Both the position numbers and the translations under genes were made by a program. A stretch of DNA of 64,000 nucleotides from positions 1 through 64,000 of the IMG/VR virus record IMGVR_UViG_3300009175_000013. One strand, written 5' to 3'. How positions within the stretch are numbered: the stretch's first letter is position 1; the number at the start of each line of letters is the position of its first letter. Source of the stretch: a virus. The notes beneath the pieces were generated by a model, which had not been told where the DNA came from, searched no databases, and saw only the letters and a list, made by a program, of their open reading frames with translations. Shown here in pieces: positions 1-7,134 of this stretch.

Positions 1-223
1 GTGATGGGGTCTTCTTGCCCCACCGCCTTTTCTCCGCACTCCTCCTACTCATCTCCATATTCACCGACCGCATAGTCTCTTCGTCGGCGGAGAAAGACAA
101 CTGCCGCAAGGCTCTCCTAAGTCTGTCATGAAATGCCAGGCTTCTGGGAAGACGACCAAATGCAACAATAACCCGATCGATGTCCCCAGGCGATAACGAC
201 TCGTGAAGGTCCCTAATCTTCAT
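1..223 (-). CDS. hypothetical protein (partial, runs off the window)
   Basis: An open minus-strand frame starts at ATG 223 (MKIRDLHESLSPGDIDRVIV...) and stays open for 74 codons to the window edge. The visible part is basic and Arg-rich with no motif I recognise. An exact TATAAATA box lies 22 nt upstream, which fits expression as a late gene. The function is unknown and the C-terminus is not in the window. Confidence 0.6.
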   Translation of the reverse strand, partial: MKIRDLHESLSPGDIDRVIVAFGRLPRSLAFHDRLRRALRQLSFSADEETMRSVNMEMSRRSAEKRRWGKKTPS

Positions 224-245
224 ACCCTATATTTTCTCGCCCGCG

Positions 246-253
246 TATTTATA
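246..253 (-). promoter_or_regulatory. T4-type late promoter box (TATAAATA)
   Basis: The minus strand reads TATAAATA, the T4 late -10 consensus, 22 nt upstream of the ATG at 223. It lies between two divergent genes. The assignment rests on the match, the position, and the presence of a gp55-like sigma factor in the window. Confidence 0.55.
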
Positions 254-287
254 AATCAAAGCCGCACTATTTAATCAAAAATAAAAT

Positions 288-1025
288 ATGAGAACAAATC
301 AAATTATAAATTGCAGTGATTGCGGATGCCAAATTGTCACCAAGTCTTCCACCCATGCCAGATGCGGCCAGTGCTCAGAGTCTCGAGCGAAAAAACAGCG
401 AAACAATGCCGCCAAAGCGAGATATGCGAGGATTAAAAGCGGTGGCCCACGATATTTAGTGGGCACAAATCAGCAATGCGAATGCGGCGAGAAATTCACA
501 AAGACTTCTCCAACCACCAAGCGATGCCCAAAGTGCCAGACCGCAACACAATTAACTGCGCACACGCAAACAGAAGAGAAAAGGGCCGCGTGGCGTGCTG
601 AGGACTCAGCCACGAAGTATGCCAGCCTAACCACAATCTGCCAGATATGCAATGTGACAGTGCGGCTTGGGAGATACCAAGATTGTAGGAAGTACTGCCG
701 AAAATGCTCTGCTGTAGTTCGGAAATTGAGAAGCTCAATCGCCAGAATTGTGCGATATGAAGCAGTCGATCTCTCCCTCCAGCCACTAATTAATATGTAT
801 ATGTGCCAAAAAGGCAAGTGTGCAATATCCGGCCTCGACATGCATCCCACTGGCCTGTGCGGCATTAGCATAGATAGGATAAGCTCAAACAGACCACACT
901 CATTAGATAACATTCACTTAACATGCGCGTGGGCTAATTGGGGACGAAATAAATATAGCATCGACGAATTTAAGAAGGTGCTGGGAGAAGCGCTCAAAAA
1001 GAACCCCAATTGGTTACCACAATAA
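288..1025 (+). CDS. HNH endonuclease with N-terminal zinc ribbons
   Basis: A 245-residue protein. Residues 1-150 carry several CxxC pairs (CSDC, CGQC, CECG, CPKC, CQIC, CRKC) that look like tandem zinc ribbons. The C-terminal 80 residues form an HNH-type nuclease core: KCAISGLDM, then SIDRISSN, then DNIHLTCAWANWGRNK. Such proteins are usually freestanding homing or nicking endonucleases of phages. The same CAISGL...SIDRI pattern recurs twice in the gene at 13750-14520, so these genes are probably related. It is on the strand opposite most neighbours, as expected of an invading element. Its target site is unknown. Confidence 0.8.
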   Translation: MRTNQIINCSDCGCQIVTKSSTHARCGQCSESRAKKQRNNAAKARYARIKSGGPRYLVGTNQQCECGEKFTKTSPTTKRCPKCQTATQLTAHTQTEEKRAAWRAEDSATKYASLTTICQICNVTVRLGRYQDCRKYCRKCSAVVRKLRSSIARIVRYEAVDLSLQPLINMYMCQKGKCAISGLDMHPTGLCGISIDRISSNRPHSLDNIHLTCAWANWGRNKYSIDEFKKVLGEALKKNPNWLPQ

Positions 1026-1113
1026 TGGGGACGAGGGCGAGCGGCTATCTTGCAGCTCCCTCCGCCAGCGAGAAAGTAAAAGCTGAATTGGTTAAACTAG
1101 GTTATAAGTTTCT

Positions 1114-1731
1114 TCAGGTTCCCTGATCGACCGCATACCGCTGGATTTCCCAGTAGTTCTTGGTCCACTGCATAAATCTTTGCTTGATATCACTAGCGGC
1201 CACATCCGGCACGACCTCACGAATGGTCGCCACTGCGATGTCATCAATTTCCTTATCCTCAGCCAGATACGCGGAGAACATCTCATCGACAATCTGCGAC
1301 TGAAACGCGAGCAAATCGGACTGCTCGATCATCGGGGTGACATCCGGGCCAAAATCCGCGACGACCTCGTTGATGGCATTGTCAACCCGATTCTCAAAGG
1401 ACTCGGAGGTGCGCTGCCCAGTTTTCTCGGCCTTGGCTCTCTCTGGCCTGTTTTGCCAATAGGGGCCACGTATCCGATAGGATTTTCTATGTCGAGCGAG
1501 AGGGGCGCGTTGATGTTTCTTGAATCCGCTCTTCTGGGCGCAACGGGCTGCAACTGCGGCAACATATGGCCACTTGTCTTCAACCTTATCCCGCTTGCCT
1601 GCCCGGTATTTCTTCATTTCACGGGCATAGGCGTCACGTCCGCGCTGCCAGTATTCTTGCATCTTAGACATGGGGATTTCCCCATGTGGATTGATGCTCT
1701 TGGCCCAACTGAAAAAGGCTCTACTAGGCAT
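1114..1731 (-). CDS. hypothetical protein
   Basis: A 205-residue protein with a very basic N-terminal half (Arg/Lys-rich, residues 20-110) and an acidic C-terminal half (residues 115-205, helical in appearance). The start at 1731 has a GGGAG ribosome-binding site and a CAAATATAT promoter-like box 16-29 nt upstream. No family was recognised. The basic half suggests nucleic-acid contact, which is inference only. It is the last gene of a minus-strand run. Confidence 0.7.
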   Translation of the reverse strand: MPSRAFFSWAKSINPHGEIPMSKMQEYWQRGRDAYAREMKKYRAGKRDKVEDKWPYVAAVAARCAQKSGFKKHQRAPLARHRKSYRIRGPYWQNRPERAKAEKTGQRTSESFENRVDNAINEVVADFGPDVTPMIEQSDLLAFQSQIVDEMFSAYLAEDKEIDDIAVATIREVVPDVAASDIKQRFMQWTKNYWEIQRYAVDQGT

Positions 1732-1746
1732 AGCGTCTCCCTATTC

Positions 1747-1760
1747 TACAATATATTTGA
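1747..1760 (-). promoter_or_regulatory. late-promoter-like element CAAATATAT
   Basis: The minus strand reads TCAAATATATTGTA, followed within 6 nt by the GGGAG site of the gene starting at 1731. It matches the AT-rich box seen before many structural genes in this window. Confidence 0.55.
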
Positions 1761-1765
1761 GTAGA

Positions 1766-2487
1766 TTAGGGGAGATCTGCTTTCCCCTCCATGGAATCAC
1801 GCAGACTGGTCAGATTCGAGGAAAAGTCAGCCGAGCGGCACCGCAACGCACTAACCTTGGTCGAGTACCGGTCATAGGCTTCCTTGTCACCCGAGGCGGC
1901 ATAGGCGACTGCCCCCAAGATATCAGAAGACTCCGAAAAGTCATTCAGGACCAGCAGTTTGGTCCCGGCCCGCTCAGCAACTGCGTCCCAGAACAGATTG
2001 CTGCCACCGTTCCGCATGCACTGCATACCGAAGACCTTAGCCTTGGCGCAGAGGTCTTGCAGTTCCTCACGCCAGTCGAGGTGCTCGGTGTTCTGCAGAT
2101 AATCAGGCTCATGCGGGTTGGCATCACCGATCAGCACAAAAGCCCCATTCTTGCCAGACCAGGACATCTGTTTGGCACGCCGGAAGACCAATTCATAACA
2201 CTCATCGGCATCGCCGCCGCTAGTGCCTGGGGCGTTCTCAATGAAGGCCAAAACCGCATCGTGGTCTGCGGTCAGGTCTAAAACCTTGGTATTATGCCGC
2301 CGTATATGATGGGCATGAAAAACGACAGCCTTATCGTCTCTGCGAAAGTCCTTGGCCCAGCCGCCATGAAGGATGGCCAAATAGTTGACGGCCTCGCCCC
2401 CTCCGTCAAGGCCTGGTTCCTAGTACAATGTGACATAATGAGTACGAGGTATGCCGGCCCAAATTCCGCACCATACACCGAGACCAT
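1766..2487 (-). CDS. von Willebrand factor A-like protein, reading frame interrupted near the N-terminus
   Basis: The clear vWA part is 1766-2380. It has a GTSGGDADECYEL stretch (the MIDAS Thr/Asp region) and FVLIGDANPHEPDY, both typical of phage vWA-like proteins. The frame has no good start: it begins only at a TTG at 2380, just after a TAG at 2395-2393. A neighbouring frame starting at ATG 2487 (MVSVYGAEFG...) would join it if one base were added in the G5 run at about 2396-2402. Alternatively the same frame continues upstream through two TAG codons. I prefer an indel or frameshift, because no start codon exists for the TAG reading. Whether the gene is functional is uncertain. The first MIDAS motif DxSxS is not visible in any frame. 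Confidence 0.6.
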
Positions 2488-2600
2488 CCTCTATGATGGC
2501 CAGATCTACCTAAACGTACGCGATGGGGTCTGCATGGGCGGGTTCTGCGTCCCCAGCAAGCTGAGCGCTAAGGTGCTCCGGAAGGCTGTGGCTGGTTATC

Positions 2601-2840
2601 TCAGTGTTCTGCAAAATGAGAACGCAGCGCCGCCAGCTCCTCCGGCGTAAGCTTGGACTTGGCGGCTTTGACCACTTTCTTGTGTGCCCGATACTTTTCC
2701 AGTTCCTCCCGGTACTTCTTCCGGTAGGGCTTCCAAACATTCTCAATAAAGTCCCGCATGGGCACAAACTTCGACCCGCTGCACAATGGGCAGAGGATCC
2801 GCCGTGACATGTCTTTCCATCTTTTGTCTGGTTCTCTCAT
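2601..2840 (-). CDS. small zinc-finger-like protein
   Basis: 79 residues. A CPLC pair lies near the N-terminus, followed by a highly charged helical region (KPYRKKYREELEKYRAHK) and a C-terminal helix (LTPEELAALRSHF). Its ATG overlaps the TGA of the upstream gene (ATGA at 2840-2837), indicating translational coupling. It directly precedes the vWA-like gene. Function unknown. Confidence 0.65.
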   Translation of the reverse strand: MREPDKRWKDMSRRILCPLCSGSKFVPMRDFIENVWKPYRKKYREELEKYRAHKKVVKAAKSKLTPEELAALRSHFAEH

Positions 2841-3256
2841 TTCTCATCCTCAATCTTTTTGGCGACGTCTCTAATTCGTGTGGATATTTCTAGCCTATCT
2901 TGTGCCGAGACAGGGTACTCATGCCCCAGGTTGGCCATAATAAGGGCCACACCCAGGACGCGTTCTGGTTCGAGGCCATGAGCTATGTTAATCTCCCCCA
3001 ATAATTTCTCCGATTGCTCACAGAGGTAATAAGCATGCTCGTCGTCAATCACGAAGAGCTCGCACCAACTGGTGCGGACTAGAAACATGGGCTTACAATT
3101 AGGTGATTCATAGTTCTCAGTTATTAGCCCATCTGAGTCCACCCCCACCAACACTCCAGACGAGAAGACGCGTTTACGCTGTGACCGCAAAGCGTCTCTG
3201 CGCTTCTTCATGTACTCTGCCACGGTAGGGACTACGTTGATGTCTTCTTCGCTCAT
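2837..3256 (-). CDS. hypothetical protein
   Basis: About 140 residues from MSEEDINVVPTV at ATG 3256. I chose this start because the frame upstream of it runs through a terminator-like hairpin. It is mixed alpha/beta in character, with a basic stretch (KKRRDALRSQRKR) at residues 17-29. No motif was recognised. It is the first gene after the tRNA-like region and is coupled to the next gene by ATGA. Confidence 0.65.
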   Translation of the reverse strand: MSEEDINVVPTVAEYMKKRRDALRSQRKRVFSSGVLVGVDSDGLITENYESPNCKPMFLVRTSWCELFVIDDEHAYYLCEQSEKLLGEINIAHGLEPERVLGVALIMANLGHEYPVSAQDRLEISTRIRDVAKKIEDEK

Positions 3257-3272
3257 ATGCTTTGAATACAGA

Positions 3273-3300
3273 AACGGCGGAGTTAGCACACTCCGCCGTT
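3273..3300 (-). terminator. strong hairpin, likely terminator of the tRNA-like transcript
   Basis: An 11-bp perfect stem (3273-3283 with 3290-3300) has a 6-nt loop. On the minus strand it follows the tRNA-like units and precedes the gene at 3256. The following T tract is weak (GTTTCTG), so termination may be partial. Confidence 0.6.
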
Positions 3301-3331
3301 CCGTTGTTATATCGTTTACAAGACGATTAAC

Positions 3332-3504
3332 GTGCTATTTCGACCTGCCAGTGAATCCGTTTAATCCAAGGCCTCAGTCTGAATGCCACCTGCTTTTCCT
3401 CTTAGCTACCCCGACGGAAGGTTAAACGGTAAGCGTCGGGGACTGGATTCGAACCAGTGATCGGTGGTGGAGGGTGCCTTGGAACTCGACCTGGCAACCA
3501 GCAC
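3332..3504 (-). tRNA. circularly permuted tRNA-like unit B
   Basis: The order on the minus strand is inverted relative to a normal tRNA. The T arm comes first (ACTGG-TTCGAAT-CCAGT, 3458-3442), then acceptor 3' strand CCCCGAC (3441-3435), a spacer of about 17 nt, acceptor 5' strand GTCGGGG (3415-3409), D arm GCT...AGC (3406-3392) and stem strand GGTGG (3390-3386). GGTGG pairs with CCACC (3470-3466) upstream of the T arm. The outer flanks also pair in nested order: GTGCT 3504-3500 with AGCAC 3336-3332, TGCCAG 3496-3491 with CTGGCA 3351-3346, and TCCAAGGC 3483-3476 with GCCTTGGA 3372-3365. All of this is direct sequence reading. The anticodon cannot be assigned because the break lies in the anticodon loop. 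That a mature tRNA is made is inference. Confidence 0.7.
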
Positions 3505-3512
3505 TATTGTCT

Positions 3513-3748
3513 GAGTCTGGAGCGATAATCTGAGTCTGAATGCTCTCAACGGGTATTAGCCGCCGCGTCTGCCAGTTCCGCCACCCCGCTATTAGACCCA
3601 CCCGCAGTTTAGGCATGCAAACCGGAACTTCCGGGATCCAAGATCCACTATCTGCACAAAGGGTGGGTCTAATAGCGGGGGCAGGAATCGAACCTGCACG
3701 AGAGCGAAGTTGAGTCTGAATCTTCTGCTCAGCTTACGCTCAAAACTC
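3513..3748 (-). tRNA. circularly permuted tRNA-like unit A (Leu-type, class II)
   Basis: The 3' half comes first: T arm GCAGG-TTCGATT-CCTGC (3697-3681) and acceptor CCCCGCT (3680-3674). After a spacer comes the 5' half: acceptor AGCGGGG (3590-3584), a Leu-like D arm (3581-3565), and anticodon arm GGCGG-CTAATAC-CCGTT (3564-3548). The break is in the variable arm: GAGAGC (3547-3542) pairs with GCTCTC (3705-3700). The acceptor pairing continues into a 20-bp perfect inverted repeat (3680-3661 with 3603-3584). The flanks also pair: GAGT 3748-3745 with ACTC 3516-3513, GAGCG 3741-3737 with CGCTC 3524-3520, TAA with TTA, and CTGAG 3732-3728 with CTCAG 3534-3530. Canonical loop spacing gives anticodon AAT; a one-base shift gives TAA (Leu). 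Amino-acid identity is therefore uncertain. Confidence 0.72.
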
Positions 3749-3766
3749 TACTTGGGCGATCAGTCT

Positions 3767-4504
3767 CTAATTGCCCAAGATAAAGTCAAAAATCTCCTTT
3801 CCGACCGACACGTCAGAGACGGCGATCTGATTAGCAACTTGCTGTGCCGACTTGACCGCCTCCAAAAGCTTCGTCACCTTCTCCAGGAGCTTCTGCCTCT
3901 CAGAGGCGGGAACCGCACCAGACATGTGCGTCGTCGACCAATTGCCGACGAATACATCCTTGGTGATAGTTTTGACCTGCGCCGGGTGCTTGTCCGTGGC
4001 TTCCGACATCACCAGCGGGACTTCCGTCTTGACCGTCTTGTTCTGCGTCACCGGGTCGGTAACATAGAACCCGCGATTCGAGTCAAACTTCCAATCGAAC
4101 GTCGGATCCAAGACCGGCATCTTGTCGATGAAAGTCTTGACGTCAGTAAGCTGCTTGTCCAAGAACAACAAGTGCGTCACCGGGACTTTCGCCAGGATCG
4201 TCTTCCCATCCACCACAACGTCCGCCTTCGCCTCGCAGTTGGCAGTGTCCTGAGTGGCCACCACATCGAGCAGCGAAGTCCAGACCTTGGCCGCTTCCTT
4301 CAGCCCATCCGTGGCGACTTGCTGCACCCGCTTATTCTCAGCGGGAAGCTTCTCGCCGTTCTCCAGGTCCGAGGGGGTGTAGGACCGCGACAGACCCGTG
4401 CACAGGGCTTCCTTGGTCACCCGGTGATGGATCTCCGTGATCCTGGCCTGGGTTTCGGACTTCCGACCATTGACGATGGCGATGATTTGGCACAACCTGG
4501 CCAT
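3767..4504 (-). CDS. DUF7873-like protein
   Basis: 245 residues. The start MARLCQIIAIVNGRKSETQA and the internal stretches NCEAKADVVVDGK, VTHLLFLDKQL and EATDKHPAQV resemble the DUF7873 family as I remember it (actinobacterial and phage proteins of unknown function). No catalytic motif is evident. It lies immediately upstream of the tRNA-like units on the same strand, so they could share a transcript. It ends in TAG at 3769-3767, 19 nt before the first paired flank of unit A. Confidence 0.7.
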   Translation of the reverse strand: MARLCQIIAIVNGRKSETQARITEIHHRVTKEALCTGLSRSYTPSDLENGEKLPAENKRVQQVATDGLKEAAKVWTSLLDVVATQDTANCEAKADVVVDGKTILAKVPVTHLLFLDKQLTDVKTFIDKMPVLDPTFDWKFDSNRGFYVTDPVTQNKTVKTEVPLVMSEATDKHPAQVKTITKDVFVGNWSTTHMSGAVPASERQKLLEKVTKLLEAVKSAQQVANQIAVSDVSVGKEIFDFILGN

Positions 4505-4582
4505 GTTTTCTCCTTAAATTGAGACTATTGTTGGTTTCTTTCGCCGATACCTAGTGCGACCGACGGCTGCGGGCAGCAAATC

Positions 4583-4948
4583 CTACTTAACAGACTCATC
4601 CTGATCGTCGGCGTCAGCCTCGCCGCAGATTGTCTTCAAATACGCTTGAATCGCGTCCACCCCAAGATCATTGTCCATCGGCTTAAACTCGCCCACCGTA
4701 GTCAACCCATAAATATCAGCCAGCAAAAATGGCCTAGTAGAAGCCCCAGAAAATATCGACCCACAAAACATCTCCGCACCCAACACCGTCCGCGCCACCT
4801 CCCCATTATAAATAGCCAGCCGGCCATTGGGTGGCTGAATAATAAACCATGCACTGGGATTATTAGGATCGTCACAAGGGCGGATCATCCCATGGTCGTC
4901 AAGACTGACAATGCCCATAATAGATAAATTAGCCTTGACTTTAGGCAT
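4583..4948 (-). CDS. hypothetical protein
   Basis: 121 residues, beta-rich with an acidic tail (ADADDQDESVK). The N-terminus reads MPKVKANLSIMGIVSLDDHG. Its start overlaps the stop of the gene at 4948-5469 (TAATG), so the two are translationally coupled. No family recognised. Confidence 0.65.
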   Translation of the reverse strand: MPKVKANLSIMGIVSLDDHGMIRPCDDPNNPSAWFIIQPPNGRLAIYNGEVARTVLGAEMFCGSIFSGASTRPFLLADIYGLTTVGEFKPMDNDLGVDAIQAYLKTICGEADADDQDESVK

Positions 4949-5469
4949 TAACGACTCAAATCCTTCTGCAAATCATAATCGATATCGTGGAGCAGCGACT
5001 GTGCAATCAATGCAGTCAAATACTCCTCACGATTAAACTCCCCATGAGTCTGACCCCACTTATCAATAGCCTGGCTAATTATAATCCGGTCCACCGCCGA
5101 TAATTTCGTTTGGCAATCCGGATCAATCCAATAACGATTGCTATCTGTAGCGACAGTTGCCCCAGAGCCGTTCCAATAGATCAATGCCACGATTACAGCG
5201 GCTACCCCATGATTAGGTTTCGTAGCATCAACAGGAAACGCCAACTGTCCCCGATAATCCAGCGCCGCCACCCTCACCACATGGGCGCTGATGATGTTTT
5301 TGACACTCCCCAGATACGGCTTAGGCGTTCTCTTGAAGGCCGCCGGTTCACACCAAAAAGTGGCTTGCATGATGTCTTGAGCCTTTTCTATAGACCAGGT
5401 GCACTTGAGCTTCCTATGCTCACGAGTGCAACAGGTGGCTGACAAATTGACATTGATCTCGCAGCTCAT
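4948..5469 (-). CDS. hypothetical protein
   Basis: 173 residues with Cys residues near the N-terminus (SCEINV, TCCTREHRKLKC). The middle reads VVAALDYRGQLAFP-like, and the C-terminus is helical (EEYLTALIAQSLLHDIDYDL). It is divergent from the plus-strand gene at 5494. No motif recognised. Confidence 0.6.
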   Translation of the reverse strand: MSCEINVNLSATCCTREHRKLKCTWSIEKAQDIMQATFWCEPAAFKRTPKPYLGSVKNIISAHVVRVAALDYRGQLAFPVDATKPNHGVAAVIVALIYWNGSGATVATDSNRYWIDPDCQTKLSAVDRIIISQAIDKWGQTHGEFNREEYLTALIAQSLLHDIDYDLQKDLSR

Positions 5470-5493
5470 ATTAGCCCAGCGTATCTTATAGTG

Positions 5494-6214
5494 ATGAACA
5501 TCTTAGACATAATCCGTGGCCAACACAAACCACCGGAGGATGCCATCGAAACTGACTACTCACCGGCACTTCTAAAATACTTTCTTATCACCTGCGAATC
5601 GCATGAATATGGTGGCCCCACAGAGAAAATGTCCGCCAAGAGCCTCGCCTGCCTAACCAAAGCATTCTGCTCCTCAGACCAACTCCCAGGAGAAGAACAA
5701 TCCGGATATGAACGGCACGACACCTTCGGCGTAGTCAGCACCCAAATCGGGAAACACAAGCATGTCACGGTACTCGACTGCGATAGTACCGACGCAGTTC
5801 TTGCCGCCGCCCACTGGTGCTATCCTCAACATAAAATGCCAGCCAGTCGAGAGCAGCCCAGGCCACTTCTGGCTGATTACCGACCAAGTAGGAACTATCG
5901 GCGACATCATCTCAGATATGCTCCAAATCCCAGGAGTCGACAAAGAATTCACACGCATGAACAACGAGCGGAAAAGCATCCACATCCGCGTCACACCCAG
6001 ACTAAGTGGCGGCAAATCCAAAACCATCATCACACCCAAGTTCAAGGATGACTGCCAGCTGATCCATCCGCTCGCCGTCACCTGGTACAAAACCTTCAAA
6101 GCCCACTTCGAGTCCGACTCCTACAAGATGATGTATAAATCCATCCTACTCCGCCACCACATCAAACATGGGACCGTCAGTACAATCGCCTCTGACCCTT
6201 CTTTCGAGGTATAA
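5494..6214 (+). CDS. hypothetical protein with an apparent +1 frameshift
   Basis: The first part starts at ATG 5494 (MNILDIIRGQHKPP...) and reads well to about 5835 (VLDCDSTDAVLAAAHWCYPQHK). The sensible sequence then continues in the +1 frame (CQPVESSPGHFWLITDQVG... to FEV) until TAA at 6214. The switch falls in AAAA at 5833-5836. Together this gives about 240 residues. It could be a programmed +1 shift, a recent mutation, or a sequencing error in a short homopolymer. Function unknown; the C-terminal half carries a HIRVTPRLSGGKSK stretch. Confidence 0.6.
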
Positions 6215-6215
6215 A

Positions 6216-6770
6216 ATGTTAACCGATAACGACATCGCCAAACACGAAACCATCCTTCGGAAAATCGCAGAAGCACGCTACGACCCCATCGCCCACATGA
6301 CCCCCGACGTGGGCCTGGTAAAACATGAGCAAAGCTTCATCCGGACCTATAACCGAGTGCATCCCCTACACATTAAGAAAATCTGGTACCGCCCACCCTA
6401 CCAGAATTGCCGTAGCCCAGGAGCAGGAGCCATCGATTGCCTCATCGCCGACTTCAGCGATGGCTTCAATCTCATCGACGTCACCCAAATTGGCGCGGTC
6501 AATCCTAAATGGAAAATGGCTGACTTCGATAAGCTCGACCATTACAAGTATGGGGGCATCATCGTGGAACCATCTACACTCTACTACGCCCTAGGCCTAA
6601 TTGAAGACGCCAAGATCACCGACTTCTTATTTTATTATTCCGATAAGCTTCTAAAAGAGGCACGCTTCATCGAAGCTACTACTGTACGCCACTTACTCTG
6701 CGAGCGAATCGCCCAGCGCGTATGCGGTAAGATCAGCGTCCCCTCCATCCATTGGACTAAGAGCTGGTAA
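6216..6770 (+). CDS. hypothetical protein
   Basis: 185 residues from ATG 6216, preceded by GAGG. The core segment (CRSPGAGAIDCLIADFSDGFNLIDVTQIG) is unusually regular and could be a nuclease- or protease-like fold, but no diagnostic set of residues is clear. It follows the frameshifted gene with a 1-bp gap, so the two form a plus-strand pair. It ends convergently, overlapping the minus-strand gene at 6757 by 14 bp. Confidence 0.6.
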   Translation: MLTDNDIAKHETILRKIAEARYDPIAHMTPDVGLVKHEQSFIRTYNRVHPLHIKKIWYRPPYQNCRSPGAGAIDCLIADFSDGFNLIDVTQIGAVNPKWKMADFDKLDHYKYGGIIVEPSTLYYALGLIEDAKITDFLFYYSDKLLKEARFIEATTVRHLLCERIAQRVCGKISVPSIHWTKSW

Positions 6771-7107
6771 CTGAATCACAGAATTTGCGCACCGCCGCCA
6801 CCGCAATCTCCCTCGCACTCCCAGGAATGACACTCCGAGGCCCCCATTCGCCCACCGTTTCGGAAATATTATTCCACCAATACCTAAAACTAGGCTTGAT
6901 GCGCGGGTCAGGATCACACACCATAAAAATTAAAATCGGCGACTCACGAGCACGATCCCCCAAATAAATGTCCGCCTTGACAATATCAATCAGGTGCTGC
7001 CCCTCCTTCAGCCTTTTATTGACCTCGTGTACCAGCCCCTTAGCTGTATGGTACGACAGATCGGCAATGTTAACCGCAAAGATTCTGCCATGAGCCTCAA
7101 TCAGCAT
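6757..7107 (-). CDS. hypothetical protein
   Basis: About 117 residues from ATG 7107 (MLIEAHGRIFAVNIADLSYH). There is no good ribosome-binding site. The frame is continuous with the upstream gene at 7135 apart from a single TAG at 7137-7135, so readthrough or a split gene is possible. The sequence is mixed alpha/beta with a PDPRIKPSFRYWW stretch. No family recognised. Confidence 0.5.
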   Translation of the reverse strand: MLIEAHGRIFAVNIADLSYHTAKGLVHEVNKRLKEGQHLIDIVKADIYLGDRARESPILIFMVCDPDPRIKPSFRYWWNNISETVGEWGPRSVIPGSAREIAVAAVRKFCDSVTSS

Positions 7108-7134
7108 AACCAACCGTGCCGCCGCACCGCGCTC

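Noticed and set aside
2294-2650. Plus-strand open frame of 118 codons opposite the vWA gene start
   Set aside because: Its codons are in exact register with the antisense vWA codons, which commonly keeps shadows open, and it has no recognisable start signal. It remains a weak alternative.
3435-3590. A normal-order tRNA from AGCGGGG (3590) to CCCCGAC (3435)
   Set aside because: Acceptor strands match only at five of seven positions, and the insert between the arms would be far too long. The permuted pairing is perfect for both units.
3332-3748. Group I intron or permuted intron-exon element
   Set aside because: The flanks are only about 35-75 nt and show no group I core (P3-P9) that I can see.
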